Shown: piece by piece, positions 26,408-35,033 of the stretch | Position numbering within the stretch: position 1 is the first letter of the stretch | Layout of the letters: each line of letters begins with the position of its first letter | Assembly: GCA_016342645.1 (NCBI GenBank) | Contig: JAEINX010000033.1 | Coordinates: forward strand, 1 to 37,808 | Source of the DNA: Bacteroidales bacterium | GTDB lineage: Bacteria; Bacteroidota; Bacteroidia; Bacteroidales; JAEINX01 | DNA length: 37,808 bases | Direction of reading: 5' to 3' | Notes under the pieces: generated by a model | What the model was told of the DNA's origin: nothing | What the model saw: the letters and a program-made list of their open reading frames with translations, nothing else | The model's database searches: none | Program-made: the position numbers and the translations under genes

Positions 26408-27091
26408 TTAATCATCTTCCGAAAAAAGTTCTGGCCTTCGGTGTTTGGTTCGCTCTAATGATTTTTCTAATTTCCATTTTTCAATTTCCTTTTCATTTCC
26501 CGAGAGAAGAATATCGGGTACTTTCATTCCTTTGAATTCACGTGGCCTTGTATAAACCGGAGGTGAAATTAGATTATTTTGAAAAGAATCTGACAATGCA
26601 GAAGTTTCATCATTGAGAACACCCGGAATTAGTCTTGTGATGGTATCGACAAAAACCATGGCAGCTAATTCACCACCAGAAAGAACGTAATCGCCAATTG
26701 ATATTTCTTTTGTAATAAAAAACTCCCGAATCCTTTCATCTATTCCTTTATAATGTCCGCAAAGAATGATGATGTTTTTGAAAGTTGAGATGTGATTAGC
26801 AGATTTTTGCTTGAGCAAATCCCCATCAGGACTCATATAAATAATCTCATCATACTTACGCTCAGATTTAAGTTTTTCAATACAATCAGCAATCGGTTCA
26901 ATCATAATAACCATTCCTGCTCCACCGCTAAAAGCATAATCATCAACACTTTTATGTTTATTTTTTGAATAATCGCGAAGATTATGAAAAAATATTTCAA
27001 TAAGTTTTTTTTCTTTAGCACGTTTTATAATTGAATGAGAAAAAGGCCCGTCAAACATCTCGGGAAATATGCTGATAATATCAATTCGCAT
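26408..27091 (-). CDS. trmD: tRNA (guanine-N1)-methyltransferase TrmD
   Basis: A 227-residue trefoil-knot (SPOUT) enzyme that makes m1G37 in tRNAs with a G36, protecting against frameshifts. Signature blocks: [45 protein letters not shown] and the knot [20 protein letters not shown]. Length is normal. In many bacteria trmD sits in an rpsP-rimM-trmD-rplS operon; here those neighbours are absent and the gene stands alone, divergent from dnaN. A -7 box (TATTTTTG, minus strand) is at 27114-27107. Confidence 0.96.
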   Translation of the reverse strand: MRIDIISIFPEMFDGPFSHSIIKRAKEKKLIEIFFHNLRDYSKNKHKSVDDYAFSGGAGMVIMIEPIADCIEKLKSERKYDEIIYMSPDGDLLKQKSANHISTFKNIIILCGHYKGIDERIREFFITKEISIGDYVLSGGELAAMVFVDTITRLIPGVLNDETSALSDSFQNNLISPPVYTRPREFKGMKVPDILLSGNEKEIEKWKLEKSLERTKHRRPELFSEDD

Positions 27092-27106
27092 TTTTATGTT
27101 TTTTTA

Positions 27107-27114
27107 CAAAAATA
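27107..27114 (-). promoter_or_regulatory. Probable -7 box of trmD
   Basis: TATTTTTG on the minus strand (TAnnTTTG), 16 bases before the trmD ATG at 27091. No clear -33 TTG. Confidence 0.4.
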
Positions 27115-27187
27115 ATAAATTAGAATTAATAATTTTTTTCTATTTTTACACATTAATTTTTAATGAAAAACCTAAAAACCTAATAAT

Positions 27188-28318
27188 ATGAAATTCATTG
27201 TATCAAGTTCAACATTATATAAAAACTTACAAGCATTGAGTGGTGTTCTAAGTTCAAACAACACATTACCGATTCTGGACGATTTTTTATTTGAGTTGGA
27301 TGGCCAGCGCCTATCGATCACAGCTTCCGATCTTGAAACAACCATGAAGGTTTCCCTTATGCTTGAAAACGCTGAAGAGTCTGGTGTAGTTGCAATTCCC
27401 GCAAGGATTTTATTGGAAACATTGAAAACTTTTGCTGACATCCCAATTACTTTTTCTATTAATCAGGAAACATTAGGTATTGAAATTTCCGCCGGTGAAG
27501 GAAAATTTAAATTGTCAGGACATAATAGCGATGATTTCCCTCAAACACCTCAATTAGAAGACACAACAACTATCACTGTTGATGCATCAGTTTTAGTAAA
27601 TGCTTTTAATAAAACAATTTTCGCAACGGGTACTGATGAATTAAGGCAAGTAATGTTAGGTGTATTTTGCGAAATTACTCCAGAGGATATTACTTTTGTA
27701 GCTACTGACGCACATAAATTAGTAAAATATAGAAGAACAGACACATTTTCTGACAGTTCGGCTTCTTTTATTTTACCAAAAAAGCCAATAAATAATTTAC
27801 GAAATATTCTCTCAGACGATGATACAAAAGTAAAAATTGAATACAATCAAACAAATGCTTCATTTATTTTTGAAAATGTTATTTTAATTTGTCGTTTAAT
27901 AGATGGGAAATATCCGAATTACGAAGCTGTTATACCTATTGAGAATACTAAAAAATTAATTATCGGACGAACTGATTTATTAACTTCTATTAAAAGGGTT
28001 GCACTTTTTGCAAATCAGTCCACTCTTCAAGTTAGATTTTCAATTTCAGGTAAAGAGCTTATTCTTACTTCCGAAGACCTTGATTTTTCAAATGAAGCCA
28101 AAGAAAGACTTACTTGCAATTATACAGGTGAAGATATTCAGATAGGTTTCAGCTCAAAATTTTTACAGGAAATGTTATCAAATATTGATACTGAACAAGT
28201 ATGCCTTGAGCTTTCAGAATCAAACAGAGCCGGATTAGTTCTTCCGGTTGACAACCCAAGAGAACATGAGCTTATTCTTATGTTAATTATGCCTGTAATG
28301 CTAAATCAGGAGAATTAA
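27188..28318 (+). CDS. dnaN: DNA polymerase III beta subunit (sliding clamp)
   Basis: A 376-residue clamp protein that forms a dimeric ring around DNA and tethers polymerase and repair proteins. Three clamp domains are visible: the start MKFIVSSSTLYKNLQALSGV with LPILDDFLFELDGQRLSITA, the central TDELRQVMLGVFCEI with VATDAHKLVKYR, and the C-terminal end LVLPVDNPREHELILMLIMP, which forms the usual hydrophobic partner pocket. The length is normal. dnaA, recF and gyrB are not next to it; in Bacteroidota dnaN is often away from dnaA. Confidence 0.97.
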   Translation: MKFIVSSSTLYKNLQALSGVLSSNNTLPILDDFLFELDGQRLSITASDLETTMKVSLMLENAEESGVVAIPARILLETLKTFADIPITFSINQETLGIEISAGEGKFKLSGHNSDDFPQTPQLEDTTTITVDASVLVNAFNKTIFATGTDELRQVMLGVFCEITPEDITFVATDAHKLVKYRRTDTFSDSSASFILPKKPINNLRNILSDDDTKVKIEYNQTNASFIFENVILICRLIDGKYPNYEAVIPIENTKKLIIGRTDLLTSIKRVALFANQSTLQVRFSISGKELILTSEDLDFSNEAKERLTCNYTGEDIQIGFSSKFLQEMLSNIDTEQVCLELSESNRAGLVLPVDNPREHELILMLIMPVMLNQEN

Positions 28319-28360
28319 TTTATTTAATTTTAAAGGCAGTTAATACAAATTTCAAGGCCA

Positions 28361-30241
28361 TTAAAAGTCCATAAATTCTTGAAAAACCTGCTGTAAATAT
28401 GCCTTTCCCTCAATGATCACAGAATCTTTTTGAGCATCAGTAACACCGGGTTCCATATTAATAACATAATAATGATCAATTAGTTTATTAATAACAAAGA
28501 AACCCTCCGGTCGCTTCCAGCCTGCCCCCTCATTTAGTTCAAAGTATGCAAAATCAGGGCTGTAGGGATTAAAGAGGTTCTTGCTCCAGAAAAAATCCCT
28601 TGTATCAAGATTGAGTTGTTTAAGTAAAGTCGCAGGAATATCGGTATTTGAAGCAATCCGACAAATTTGCCTGCCTTTAAACTCATCTTTTAGGGGATTT
28701 CCCATAATCAATAACGGAATTCTACGGTACTCAAAAGTTTCAAGCGGATAATTACTATTTGTGTTATGACTATGGTCGGCAACAAGAATAAATATTGTAT
28801 TATCAAACCACGGCTGTTTTCGGGCAAGATCAAAGTACTTTCCCAGACATTTATCGGTATAATACGCTGAATTAAGAAAAGAATTTTCCTTTCCTCCAAA
28901 ATTAATTTGTTTCTCTGAGGGAAAATCATAAGGTGAGTGCGAGCTTAAAGTAAAAATTACCGAGAAAAAAGGTTGCTTCATTTTATTCAGGTCATTAATT
29001 TGTCGGTTGAAAACAAATTCATCATGAATTCCTAATTTTCCCTTAATTACATCGCCCTTAAAATCTTTGCCTTCAACAATATCATCAAATTCATTGAAAA
29101 TTATATATGATTTAATATTTCCGTAAATCAATTGGCCTCCAAAATAGAAGGAAGTATGATAACCTTCCCTATTTAAAATCTTAATAAGACTGGGCAATTT
29201 TTCATATTTTTCGGGGTGATTTGTTAATGTTGTAATCGGTAAGGCAGGGAAACCTCCAAATAATGAAGCCATAGCTTGCTGTGAACGATTCCCGCTTGCA
29301 AAATGTTCGGTAAATAAAATTCCTTCCTTTTCCAGTTTTTTAAAATTTGGAGTAATGCCGGGAAAACCGCTTAAAGATTCAATCAAATCGCCTGCCCAAC
29401 TCTCTAATAAAAACACAACAATATTTGGCCGTTTAGTTTTAAAAATTGAAATTGTAGTATCTTTTTGAACTTCATGAATTTTTCTCACAATTAAACTTGC
29501 TTTTTCTTCAGGAAAGGATTTGAATGGGTTTTCATCAATAAATCGATAATTCTCCATCATACTCATAAATAAATTATAACCTGAATTTAAAGCCGCCAAA
29601 TTTAAAATATTATGCTTTGAATAATATGATTGACTTCTCGTAATCGGTATTTCCTGTAAACCTCCGCGAATGCCAAGAAATAAAAAACAAGGTGTAATAA
29701 GAAGGAATAATATTGAATATTTTATATTTCTTTTTTTAATATTAATCCATTTATAAAATCCTTTTTTATATATAAAATATCCTATAATAAATTGAACAGA
29801 AACAATTAAGATCAAAAGAAAAAACTGCGAAGTGGAAATTGAGTTAAACACTTCATCAGGATTGGATAAATATGTCAGAGCTTTATATGAAAGCTTGGTT
29901 TTCCATTCAGAATAAATACCAAGTTCAGTTGCTGTTATTATTGAAAAAATTAAAATTATAATTCCCGTATAAATCCTCCTTAAAGTATTGATCCACTTTT
30001 GAAGAATTATTGATTGCACGAATAATAAAAAGAATGGAAACAATAAAATATAGCAAGCGACAGAAACATCAAGTTTCAAACCAAAAAAACATGATGCTAT
30101 CGCTTCAGCAACACTGATCTCCTCAAGTTTGAGAAAACCATAATTGTACAATAAAAAAACTATTCTCAGAAAAAAGAAATAAATTATCCAGAACAGAAAT
30201 GATTTTAATAGTGCTGTAACAATTACCTTCATTATTTTCAA
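28361..30241 (-). CDS. LtaS/MdoB-like membrane sulfatase-fold transferase
   Basis: A 626-residue protein. Five hydrophobic segments lie in residues 1-200, followed by a periplasmic sulfatase-fold domain as in LtaS/MdoB (COG1368) phosphoglycerol transferases. The domain shows NIVVFLLESWAGD with metal Glu280, the nucleophile region ASGNRSQQAMASLFGGFPAL with Ser320, FTLSSHSPYDFP and LVADHSHNTNSNYPLETFEY with the metal-binding Asp and His. Bacteroidota make no classical lipoteichoic acid, so it may modify a lipid, glycan or other envelope molecule with a phospho-group. LtaS uses Thr as nucleophile; here the aligned residue seems to be Ser. It is convergent with dnaN. Confidence 0.85.
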   Translation of the reverse strand: MKIMKVIVTALLKSFLFWIIYFFFLRIVFLLYNYGFLKLEEISVAEAIASCFFGLKLDVSVACYILLFPFFLLFVQSIILQKWINTLRRIYTGIIILIFSIITATELGIYSEWKTKLSYKALTYLSNPDEVFNSISTSQFFLLILIVSVQFIIGYFIYKKGFYKWINIKKRNIKYSILFLLITPCFLFLGIRGGLQEIPITRSQSYYSKHNILNLAALNSGYNLFMSMMENYRFIDENPFKSFPEEKASLIVRKIHEVQKDTTISIFKTKRPNIVVFLLESWAGDLIESLSGFPGITPNFKKLEKEGILFTEHFASGNRSQQAMASLFGGFPALPITTLTNHPEKYEKLPSLIKILNREGYHTSFYFGGQLIYGNIKSYIIFNEFDDIVEGKDFKGDVIKGKLGIHDEFVFNRQINDLNKMKQPFFSVIFTLSSHSPYDFPSEKQINFGGKENSFLNSAYYTDKCLGKYFDLARKQPWFDNTIFILVADHSHNTNSNYPLETFEYRRIPLLIMGNPLKDEFKGRQICRIASNTDIPATLLKQLNLDTRDFFWSKNLFNPYSPDFAYFELNEGAGWKRPEGFFVINKLIDHYYVINMEPGVTDAQKDSVIIEGKAYLQQVFQEFMDF

Positions 30242-30289
30242 TTTTTTTTTAATTGGTAAATATATAAAATATTTTATTAATGAAAATAG

Positions 30290-30297
30290 TAACTTTG
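30290..30297 (+). promoter_or_regulatory. Probable -7 box of the DUF4258/MqsA-type module
   Basis: TAACTTTG (TAnnTTTG), 57 bases before the ATG at 30355. No -33 TTG at the right distance. Confidence 0.35.
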
Positions 30298-30354
30298 CAA
30301 AAGAAAAAAGTTTTAAAAGAAACCGTTAACAGTTTAAAGTAAGTTGTAATAAAT

Positions 30355-30600
30355 ATGCAATACGAACAAATACTTTACTCAAACCATGCAGTTAAACAGT
30401 TGTTTCTGCGAGACATTTCAACGAATGAAATAGAATATGTGCTTCAAAACGGAGAAACTATTATTGAATATCCTGATGATAAACCCTATTCTAGCAAGAT
30501 TTTGTTGTCTTTCTGTAATAAGCGACCTTTGCATATTGTACGTAGCTACATTGTTGATGAAAAAGCTATTGTTATTATTACTGCTTATGAACCATCATAG
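30355..30600 (+). CDS. DUF4258 family protein, probable toxin of a toxin-antitoxin pair
   Basis: An 81-residue protein matching DUF4258: SNHAVKQLFLRDISTNEIEY near the start, then GETIIEYPDDKPYSSKILL, then RPLHIVRSYIVDEKAIVIIT ending in AYEP. The fold is predicted to be RelE/BrnT-like (helices followed by an antiparallel sheet). A MqsA-type zinc-finger protein gene follows 45 bases later, the standard arrangement for DUF4258 systems. It is probably an mRNA-targeting toxin, but activity has to be inferred from the family and the neighbour. Confidence 0.85.
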   Translation: MQYEQILYSNHAVKQLFLRDISTNEIEYVLQNGETIIEYPDDKPYSSKILLSFCNKRPLHIVRSYIVDEKAIVIITAYEPS

Positions 30601-30645
30601 GAAATTTGGATGAATGAATTTAAAACACGAAAAAAATAATAAATT

Positions 30646-30876
30646 ATGGAATGTGGAATTTGTAAAAACGGAAAAACAAAACAAGGCTTTGTTACTTTTA
30701 CTCTTGAGCGAAAAAATGTAATTGTAGTTTTCAAAAATGTTCCGGCTTTGGTTTGTGAAAACTGCGGTGATTTTTATCTAACCGAAGAAACAACAAAACT
30801 TTTACTTGAGAAAGCAAGTAAAACTCTTGAAAAGGGTGTTGAATTTGAAATAATCAACCTAAAATATGCTGCTTAA
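30646..30876 (+). CDS. MqsA/YgiT-type zinc-finger antitoxin
   Basis: A 76-residue protein with two CxxC knuckles, CGIC at residues 3-6 and CENC at about 40-43 (VPALVCENCGDFYLTEET), the YgiT/MqsA N-terminal zinc-ribbon. The core ends with helix ETTKLLLEKASKTLEKGVEF. The HTH domain of full-length MqsA is absent, which is normal for the small partners of DUF4258 proteins. It follows the DUF4258 gene and should neutralise its product. Confidence 0.87.
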   Translation: MECGICKNGKTKQGFVTFTLERKNVIVVFKNVPALVCENCGDFYLTEETTKLLLEKASKTLEKGVEFEIINLKYAA

Positions 30877-30910
30877 TTAAAATTTAAAAAGATTTAATAA
30901 TAGAAGTTAG

Positions 30911-30940
30911 AAGTTGTGTAATCCAACTTAGGTTTTCTAT
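30911..30940 (+). terminator. Possible weak terminator after the MqsA-type gene
   Basis: AAGTTG (30911-30916) pairs with CAACTT (30924-30929) over a seven-base loop, followed by a T-rich stretch interrupted by other bases. The stem is short. Confidence 0.3.
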
Positions 30941-30987
30941 TTTTTGACTTAAATCATTGTATAAAACAATATTGTAATGCATTAAAC

Positions 30988-31653
30988 ATGAGTATTAAAA
31001 ATAATTTATTTAAAATATTAAAAAATATTCCTAAAAATGTAAAATTAGTAGCCGTAAGCAAAACAAAACCGGATGAAGATATTTTAGAAGCTTACGATGC
31101 CGGCCAAAGGATTTTTGGGGAAAACAAAGTTCAGGACCTTGCCGCTAAACAACCAAGGCTTCCTCAAGATATCAGGTGGCATTTTATTGGACACCTGCAA
31201 TCAAATAAAGTTAAATATATTGCTAATTTTGTTGATATGATTGAGGCAGTTGAAAGTATTAAATTGCTGAAAGAGATAAATAAACAAGCACTAAAAAACA
31301 ACAAAACAATTAATTGCCTTCTCCAATTTCACATTGCTTCGGAGGAAACAAAATTCGGTTTAGATATGGATGAGGCCGAAGAAATTCTTAAGTGCGAAGA
31401 TTTTAAGAAATTAGAAAATATTAGAATTGCAGGTGTGATGGGAATGGCAACTTTCACATCAGACGAAAATCTTATACATAACGAATTTAACACTTTAAGA
31501 AAATATTATGAGCAATTAAAACAGAAATATTTTTCAGATAAAGAGTACTTTAAGGAGATTTCAATGGGCATGTCAGACGATTATCAAATTGCAATTGCCG
31601 AGGGAAGCACAATGGTCAGAGTTGGGAGTGCAATTTTTGGTGCAAGAGGATAA
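30988..31653 (+). CDS. YggS/PLPBP-family pyridoxal-phosphate homeostasis protein
   Basis: A 221-residue single-domain alanine-racemase-like barrel. The PLP lysine is Lys25 in KLVAVSKTKP. Other hallmarks are FGENKVQDLAAKQP, IRWHFIGHLQSNKVKYI, NIRIAGVMGMATF and the phosphate-binding end EISMGMSDDYQIAIAEGSTM with VRVGSAIFGAR. These proteins bind PLP and help balance free vitamin B6 and amino-acid pools; they have no established catalytic reaction. It is monocistronic. A near-repeat of ATTGTTATATTG (31718-31729 and 31734-31745) lies in the spacer after it. Confidence 0.95.
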   Translation: MSIKNNLFKILKNIPKNVKLVAVSKTKPDEDILEAYDAGQRIFGENKVQDLAAKQPRLPQDIRWHFIGHLQSNKVKYIANFVDMIEAVESIKLLKEINKQALKNNKTINCLLQFHIASEETKFGLDMDEAEEILKCEDFKKLENIRIAGVMGMATFTSDENLIHNEFNTLRKYYEQLKQKYFSDKEYFKEISMGMSDDYQIAIAEGSTMVRVGSAIFGARG

Positions 31654-31811
31654 AAAGCAGAAATCCAAATTAATCAAGCCTCGATAATTGAAATTGCAAA
31701 TATGTTTCAATGACTAAATTGTTATATTGTAATATTGTTATATTGTTGCGGTTTAAAAATTTTATCAAAAAAAATAAATACTGATAACAACATGTTTAAT
31801 TTGTGAATTTA

Positions 31812-32975
31812 TTACCCCAATTGCCTTACTCCATCATCAATCTCAGGAAAATAAAAGTCGGCTTTTAGTCCTGTTTTTTCATAATAGTTTTTACCTACGG
31901 TTTCCTGAAAATTCTCCAAGCAATCGGTTTTTAAAAGATTTACGGTACAACCTCCGAAACCTGCACCTGTCATTCTTGCCCCAATTACACCATCAATTTT
32001 TCTTGCTTCGTCAATTAGAGTATCCAATTCATTACCTGTAACTTCATAATCAATTTTTAAAGAATCATGTGATGCATTCATCAGTTTTCCGAAAGTAATC
32101 AAATCATTTTTTTTCAGCGCTTCAACTGCCGAGATAACTCTATCGTTTTCAGAAACTACATGTTTCGCCCGTTTCATAATTATTTCATCAGGAATCGACC
32201 CTCGGTTATCAATAAATTCTTTTATTGATAATTCACTTAAGTTTTTTATATTTAATCTATTATTCAAATACTTTACAGCTTTAGTACATTCACTAACTCT
32301 TTTATTGTATTTAGAATCGGCTAGTTTCCTTTGTTTATTAGAATTAATTATAACAAGTTTATAATCATCAAGTTTAAATGGTACAAGCTTATAATCTAAA
32401 GTGGAGCAATTAAGAAAAATTGCATGATTTTTTTTGCCTTTTCCAACTGCAAACTGATCCATGATTCCACAATTCACACCAACAAATTCATTTTCGGCTT
32501 TTTGAGAAAGCTTAATCAGCTCAATCAAATTCTTTTCCAAATTAAATAATTTGTTAAATGCAAAAGCCGTAACCAACTCTATTGATGCCGATGATGAAAG
32601 GCCGGCATCATTCGGGATATTTCCATAATATAAAAATTGCACACCTTTAAGCTCAGTTCCATGCTTAGCAAATTGATCAATTACACCTAGAGGATAATTA
32701 ATCCATTCCTCTCTCATTTTCCTGCCAAGGTTTTCAACTCTGATTTTTGTCGAGAAATCAAAATTAAGTGATGAAAATTCAATTTCCGGTTCATTCGTTA
32801 ATCTTAACAAAAGATAAGTTCCGAAAGATATTGCACAAGGAAGAACAAAACCACCATTATAATCAGTATGTTCGCCAATTAAATTCACTCGCCCGGGAGC
32901 AAAAAACACCGAAATTTTGTTATCATTTTTTCCGTATTTTTCTAAAAATGTATTTTTAAGAGATTGAATATTCAT
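31812..32975 (-). CDS. galK: Galactokinase
   Basis: A 387-residue GHMP kinase that phosphorylates galactose to galactose-1-phosphate (Leloir pathway). The galactokinase signature is GRVNLIGEHTDYNGGFVLPC (residues 28-47), the ATP loop is DAGLSSSASIELV, the catalytic Asp is in NCGIMDQFAVG, and the third motif is TGAGFGGCTVNL. The length is normal. No galT, galE or galactose transporter is adjacent, so the rest of the pathway must lie elsewhere. The gene lies downstream of tRNA-Arg and rpmE2 on the same strand, with a terminator after the tRNA. Confidence 0.96.
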   Translation of the reverse strand: MNIQSLKNTFLEKYGKNDNKISVFFAPGRVNLIGEHTDYNGGFVLPCAISFGTYLLLRLTNEPEIEFSSLNFDFSTKIRVENLGRKMREEWINYPLGVIDQFAKHGTELKGVQFLYYGNIPNDAGLSSSASIELVTAFAFNKLFNLEKNLIELIKLSQKAENEFVGVNCGIMDQFAVGKGKKNHAIFLNCSTLDYKLVPFKLDDYKLVIINSNKQRKLADSKYNKRVSECTKAVKYLNNRLNIKNLSELSIKEFIDNRGSIPDEIIMKRAKHVVSENDRVISAVEALKKNDLITFGKLMNASHDSLKIDYEVTGNELDTLIDEARKIDGVIGARMTGAGFGGCTVNLLKTDCLENFQETVGKNYYEKTGLKADFYFPEIDDGVRQLG

Positions 32976-32992
32976 AAGATCAATTTTTAAAT

Positions 32993-33022
32993 GAAAATAC
33001 CCGCCTGAATTTCAAGCGGGTA
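32993..33022 (-). terminator. Terminator after tRNA-Arg
   Basis: On the minus strand, TACCCGC and GCGGGTA (7 bp, 11-base loop; 33022-32998) follow the tRNA 3' end by 12 bases, then ATTTTC. It separates the tRNA from galK. Confidence 0.7.
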
Positions 33023-33034
33023 GTATTATCATTG

Positions 33035-33108
33035 TGAACCCGAAGGGATTCGAACCCCCAACCTCCTGATCCGTAGTCAGGTGCACTATCCAGTTATGCT
33101 ACGGGTCC
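33035..33108 (-). tRNA. tRNA-Arg (anticodon ACG)
   Basis: A 74-base gene. The acceptor stem GGACCCG/CGGGTTC carries one G-T pair, the anticodon stem is CCTGA/TCAGG with loop CTACGGA, and the anticodon ACG lies at 33074-33072. The T loop reads TTCGAAT. It should be A34-to-inosine edited to read CGN codons. The CCA end is not encoded (the discriminator A is followed by CAA). Confidence 0.95.
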
Positions 33109-33144
33109 TTAATTTATACAAACACAATTTTTACAATCAGAAGA

Positions 33145-33180
33145 TGAAAAAATAAAACCCTTATAAAAAAGAATAAGGGC
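33145..33180 (-). terminator. Rho-independent terminator of rpmE2
   Basis: On the minus strand, CCCTTAT (33179-33173) pairs with ATAAGGG (33164-33158) over an eight-base loop, followed by TTTTATTTTTT. It lies 36 bases after the L31 stop codon. Confidence 0.85.
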
Positions 33181-33215
33181 TTTATTATTATCATGAAAAA
33201 CTGAATTTTTTAAAA

Positions 33216-33485
33216 TTATGCTTGTTTATTTTTATCAATATGTTTTTGATATCTGTTTTTAAATTTATCAACACGACCTGCAGTATCAACTAATTGCATT
33301 TTTCCGGTATAAAAGGGATGTGAGGTATGAGATATTTCAAGTTTAATCAATGGATATTCTTTTCCATCTTCCCAAACTATTGTCTCTTTAGTCATAGCTG
33401 TTGATCTTGATAAAAATGTATATTCGTTCGACATATCTTTAAATATAACGAACCTATAATCTTTCGGATGAATGCCTTTTTTCAT
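33216..33485 (-). CDS. rpmE2: 50S ribosomal protein L31, type B
   Basis: An 89-residue protein. The [20 protein letters not shown] start, [20 protein letters not shown] and the [20 protein letters not shown] end are those of L31. The extended middle and the lack of the CxxC zinc pair mark the type B (zinc-independent, C-minus) form. L31 joins the large and small subunits near the A-site finger. It has its own promoter and terminator. Confidence 0.95.
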   Translation of the reverse strand: MKKGIHPKDYRFVIFKDMSNEYTFLSRSTAMTKETIVWEDGKEYPLIKLEISHTSHPFYTGKMQLVDTAGRVDKFKNRYQKHIDKNKQA

Positions 33486-33512
33486 ATTATTTTCTTTTTA
33501 TTTTTGGGAGTG

Positions 33513-33542
33513 CAAAATTATAATCTTTTATATAAAAAACAA
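33513..33542 (-). promoter_or_regulatory. Full Bacteroidota promoter of rpmE2
   Basis: On the minus strand: TTG (33542-33540), 19 bases, TAATTTTG (33520-33513), then CAC. The start codon is 28 bases downstream of the -7 box. Confidence 0.65.
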
Positions 33543-33634
33543 AATCTTTTTTATAATTTTACTATTAATTTTTTTCTTTTTCAAAAAACAATTAAGAAAT
33601 TTACTTTTTATTAAAAAATATTTCAAAAAAATAT

Positions 33635-34867
33635 TTACCTTCTATTCAAACTAATTGACTGAAACTTTCTGTATGACAATGATCTCCAAAGCCATTCGAG
33701 AGGCCCATACCGAAAATATTTCAGCCAAAAATATGAAAACAAAACACAAAAAATCCAAATCGCAAAAACAATATAAATTTGCCCAATACGATCAATTTTC
33801 CCATAAAAACCAAAACCATGGCCATAAAAAATTGTTGTGCAAATTAAAGTTTGAAGAATATAGTTAGTAAAAGCCATCCGTCCTACCGCTGAAAGCAAAT
33901 TTTTCAAACCGGAAAACAAACCTGATTTACAATAAAGCATCGCTAAACTAATATATGCAAAACACACAAAAATACTCCCCCAATAATTATACAATTTTCC
34001 TTTAAACATTGAATATTCCATTGTCCATCCGATGTCGAAATTTTTTACCATACCAACTATTATCAGAAAATAGCCTATCAAAATCCCTATTAGAGCATAA
34101 CTTAGATAAAATTTTGTTGAACGCTTAGCAGTTAAAATATTCAATTTATAAAAGGCCATGCCAATAAGCATTAAGCCCCAAACACGCCAAAGCGAAAACA
34201 TAAAAAATACGAAAGTTTGAACCGTTAATGCAATTGGTATCCGATTTTCCATCTGATCAATCCATCCACTACGGTAGATTAAAAGATCGTGCTCAATAAT
34301 TTCGTTATTCGGTTGCCATTGTTTTAAAGTATGTTGTATGCTTTCATCAGGCCAATAAGGCATCGACCAATTAAAAAATAAAGATAATAAAAATGGAATA
34401 ATTATCAAAGAGCCCCCGACAATCAAAAGAGTTTTCGGAGTCTTTTTTCGAAAAAGAAATGCAATCATTCCAACTAAGGCATAGGTTACCAAAATATCAC
34501 CAAACCAAAGTAAATAAGCATGCAATAATCCAAAAATCAGTAGCCACATCATACGGCGATAATGTAATCCTTTTGAGATTATTCCTTTACTTTCCAAATT
34601 TTGTGACATTAAAACTATTCCCGCACCGAATAAAATTGAAAAAATTGACATGAATTTCCCATCGGCAAAAACATGGCATATTATCCATATCCATTTATTG
34701 ATGCCGTTGAAATCTCCGTAAACATTTGGATTATCATAAGCCGAGAATATCATTGAAAAACTTTGAATATTCATTATCAAAATTCCAAGTACGGCAAAAC
34801 CTCGCAACACATCAATTGATTGAATACGTTGCGTAGGACTTATTGGATTATAGTTTGTAATATTCAT
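33635..34867 (-). CDS. DUF418 membrane protein
   Basis: A 410-residue integral membrane protein with about ten hydrophobic segments. The N-terminal RIQSIDVLRGFAVLGILIMN is the hallmark of the DUF418/acyltransferase-like YeiB family; FADGKFMSIFSILFGAGIVL follows. The C-terminal DUF418 block is GRMAFTNYILQTLICTTIFY with the last part GPLEWLWRSLSYRKF. It is inner-membrane located. Family members are often found near transport or modification genes but have no proven reaction. It is divergent from the KamA-like gene. Confidence 0.9.
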   Translation of the reverse strand: MNITNYNPISPTQRIQSIDVLRGFAVLGILIMNIQSFSMIFSAYDNPNVYGDFNGINKWIWIICHVFADGKFMSIFSILFGAGIVLMSQNLESKGIISKGLHYRRMMWLLIFGLLHAYLLWFGDILVTYALVGMIAFLFRKKTPKTLLIVGGSLIIIPFLLSLFFNWSMPYWPDESIQHTLKQWQPNNEIIEHDLLIYRSGWIDQMENRIPIALTVQTFVFFMFSLWRVWGLMLIGMAFYKLNILTAKRSTKFYLSYALIGILIGYFLIIVGMVKNFDIGWTMEYSMFKGKLYNYWGSIFVCFAYISLAMLYCKSGLFSGLKNLLSAVGRMAFTNYILQTLICTTIFYGHGFGFYGKIDRIGQIYIVFAIWIFCVLFSYFWLKYFRYGPLEWLWRSLSYRKFQSISLNRR

Positions 34868-34940
34868 TTTTAATTATATCAGTTGTCAAAAATATGATTT
34901 TTTTTCTAATTCCGATTATAATTTTTACTAAAGAAAACCT

Positions 34941-34970
34941 TTGAATTTTATTAAAAATATCTTAATTTTG
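34941..34970 (+). promoter_or_regulatory. Full Bacteroidota promoter of the KamA-like gene
   Basis: TTG (34941-34943), 19 bases, TAATTTTG (34963-34970), then CAC. The transcript would start near 34977, which rules out the upstream TTG codon at 34941 as start and supports the ATG at 35034. Confidence 0.7.
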
Positions 34971-35033
34971 CACCATGATACAGAAAAATGCTCGTATATA
35001 ACTCTATATCAATTGACAAACATTAATGAGCCT

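Noticed and set aside
30988-31653. Alanine racemase
   Set aside because: The length of 221 residues and the YggS-type blocks show a single-domain PLP-binding protein without the C-terminal racemase domain.
31718-31745. Two copies of ATTGTTATATTG as a CRISPR or iteron array
   Set aside because: Only two copies 16 bases apart in AT-rich DNA; no further units, spacers or replication gene.
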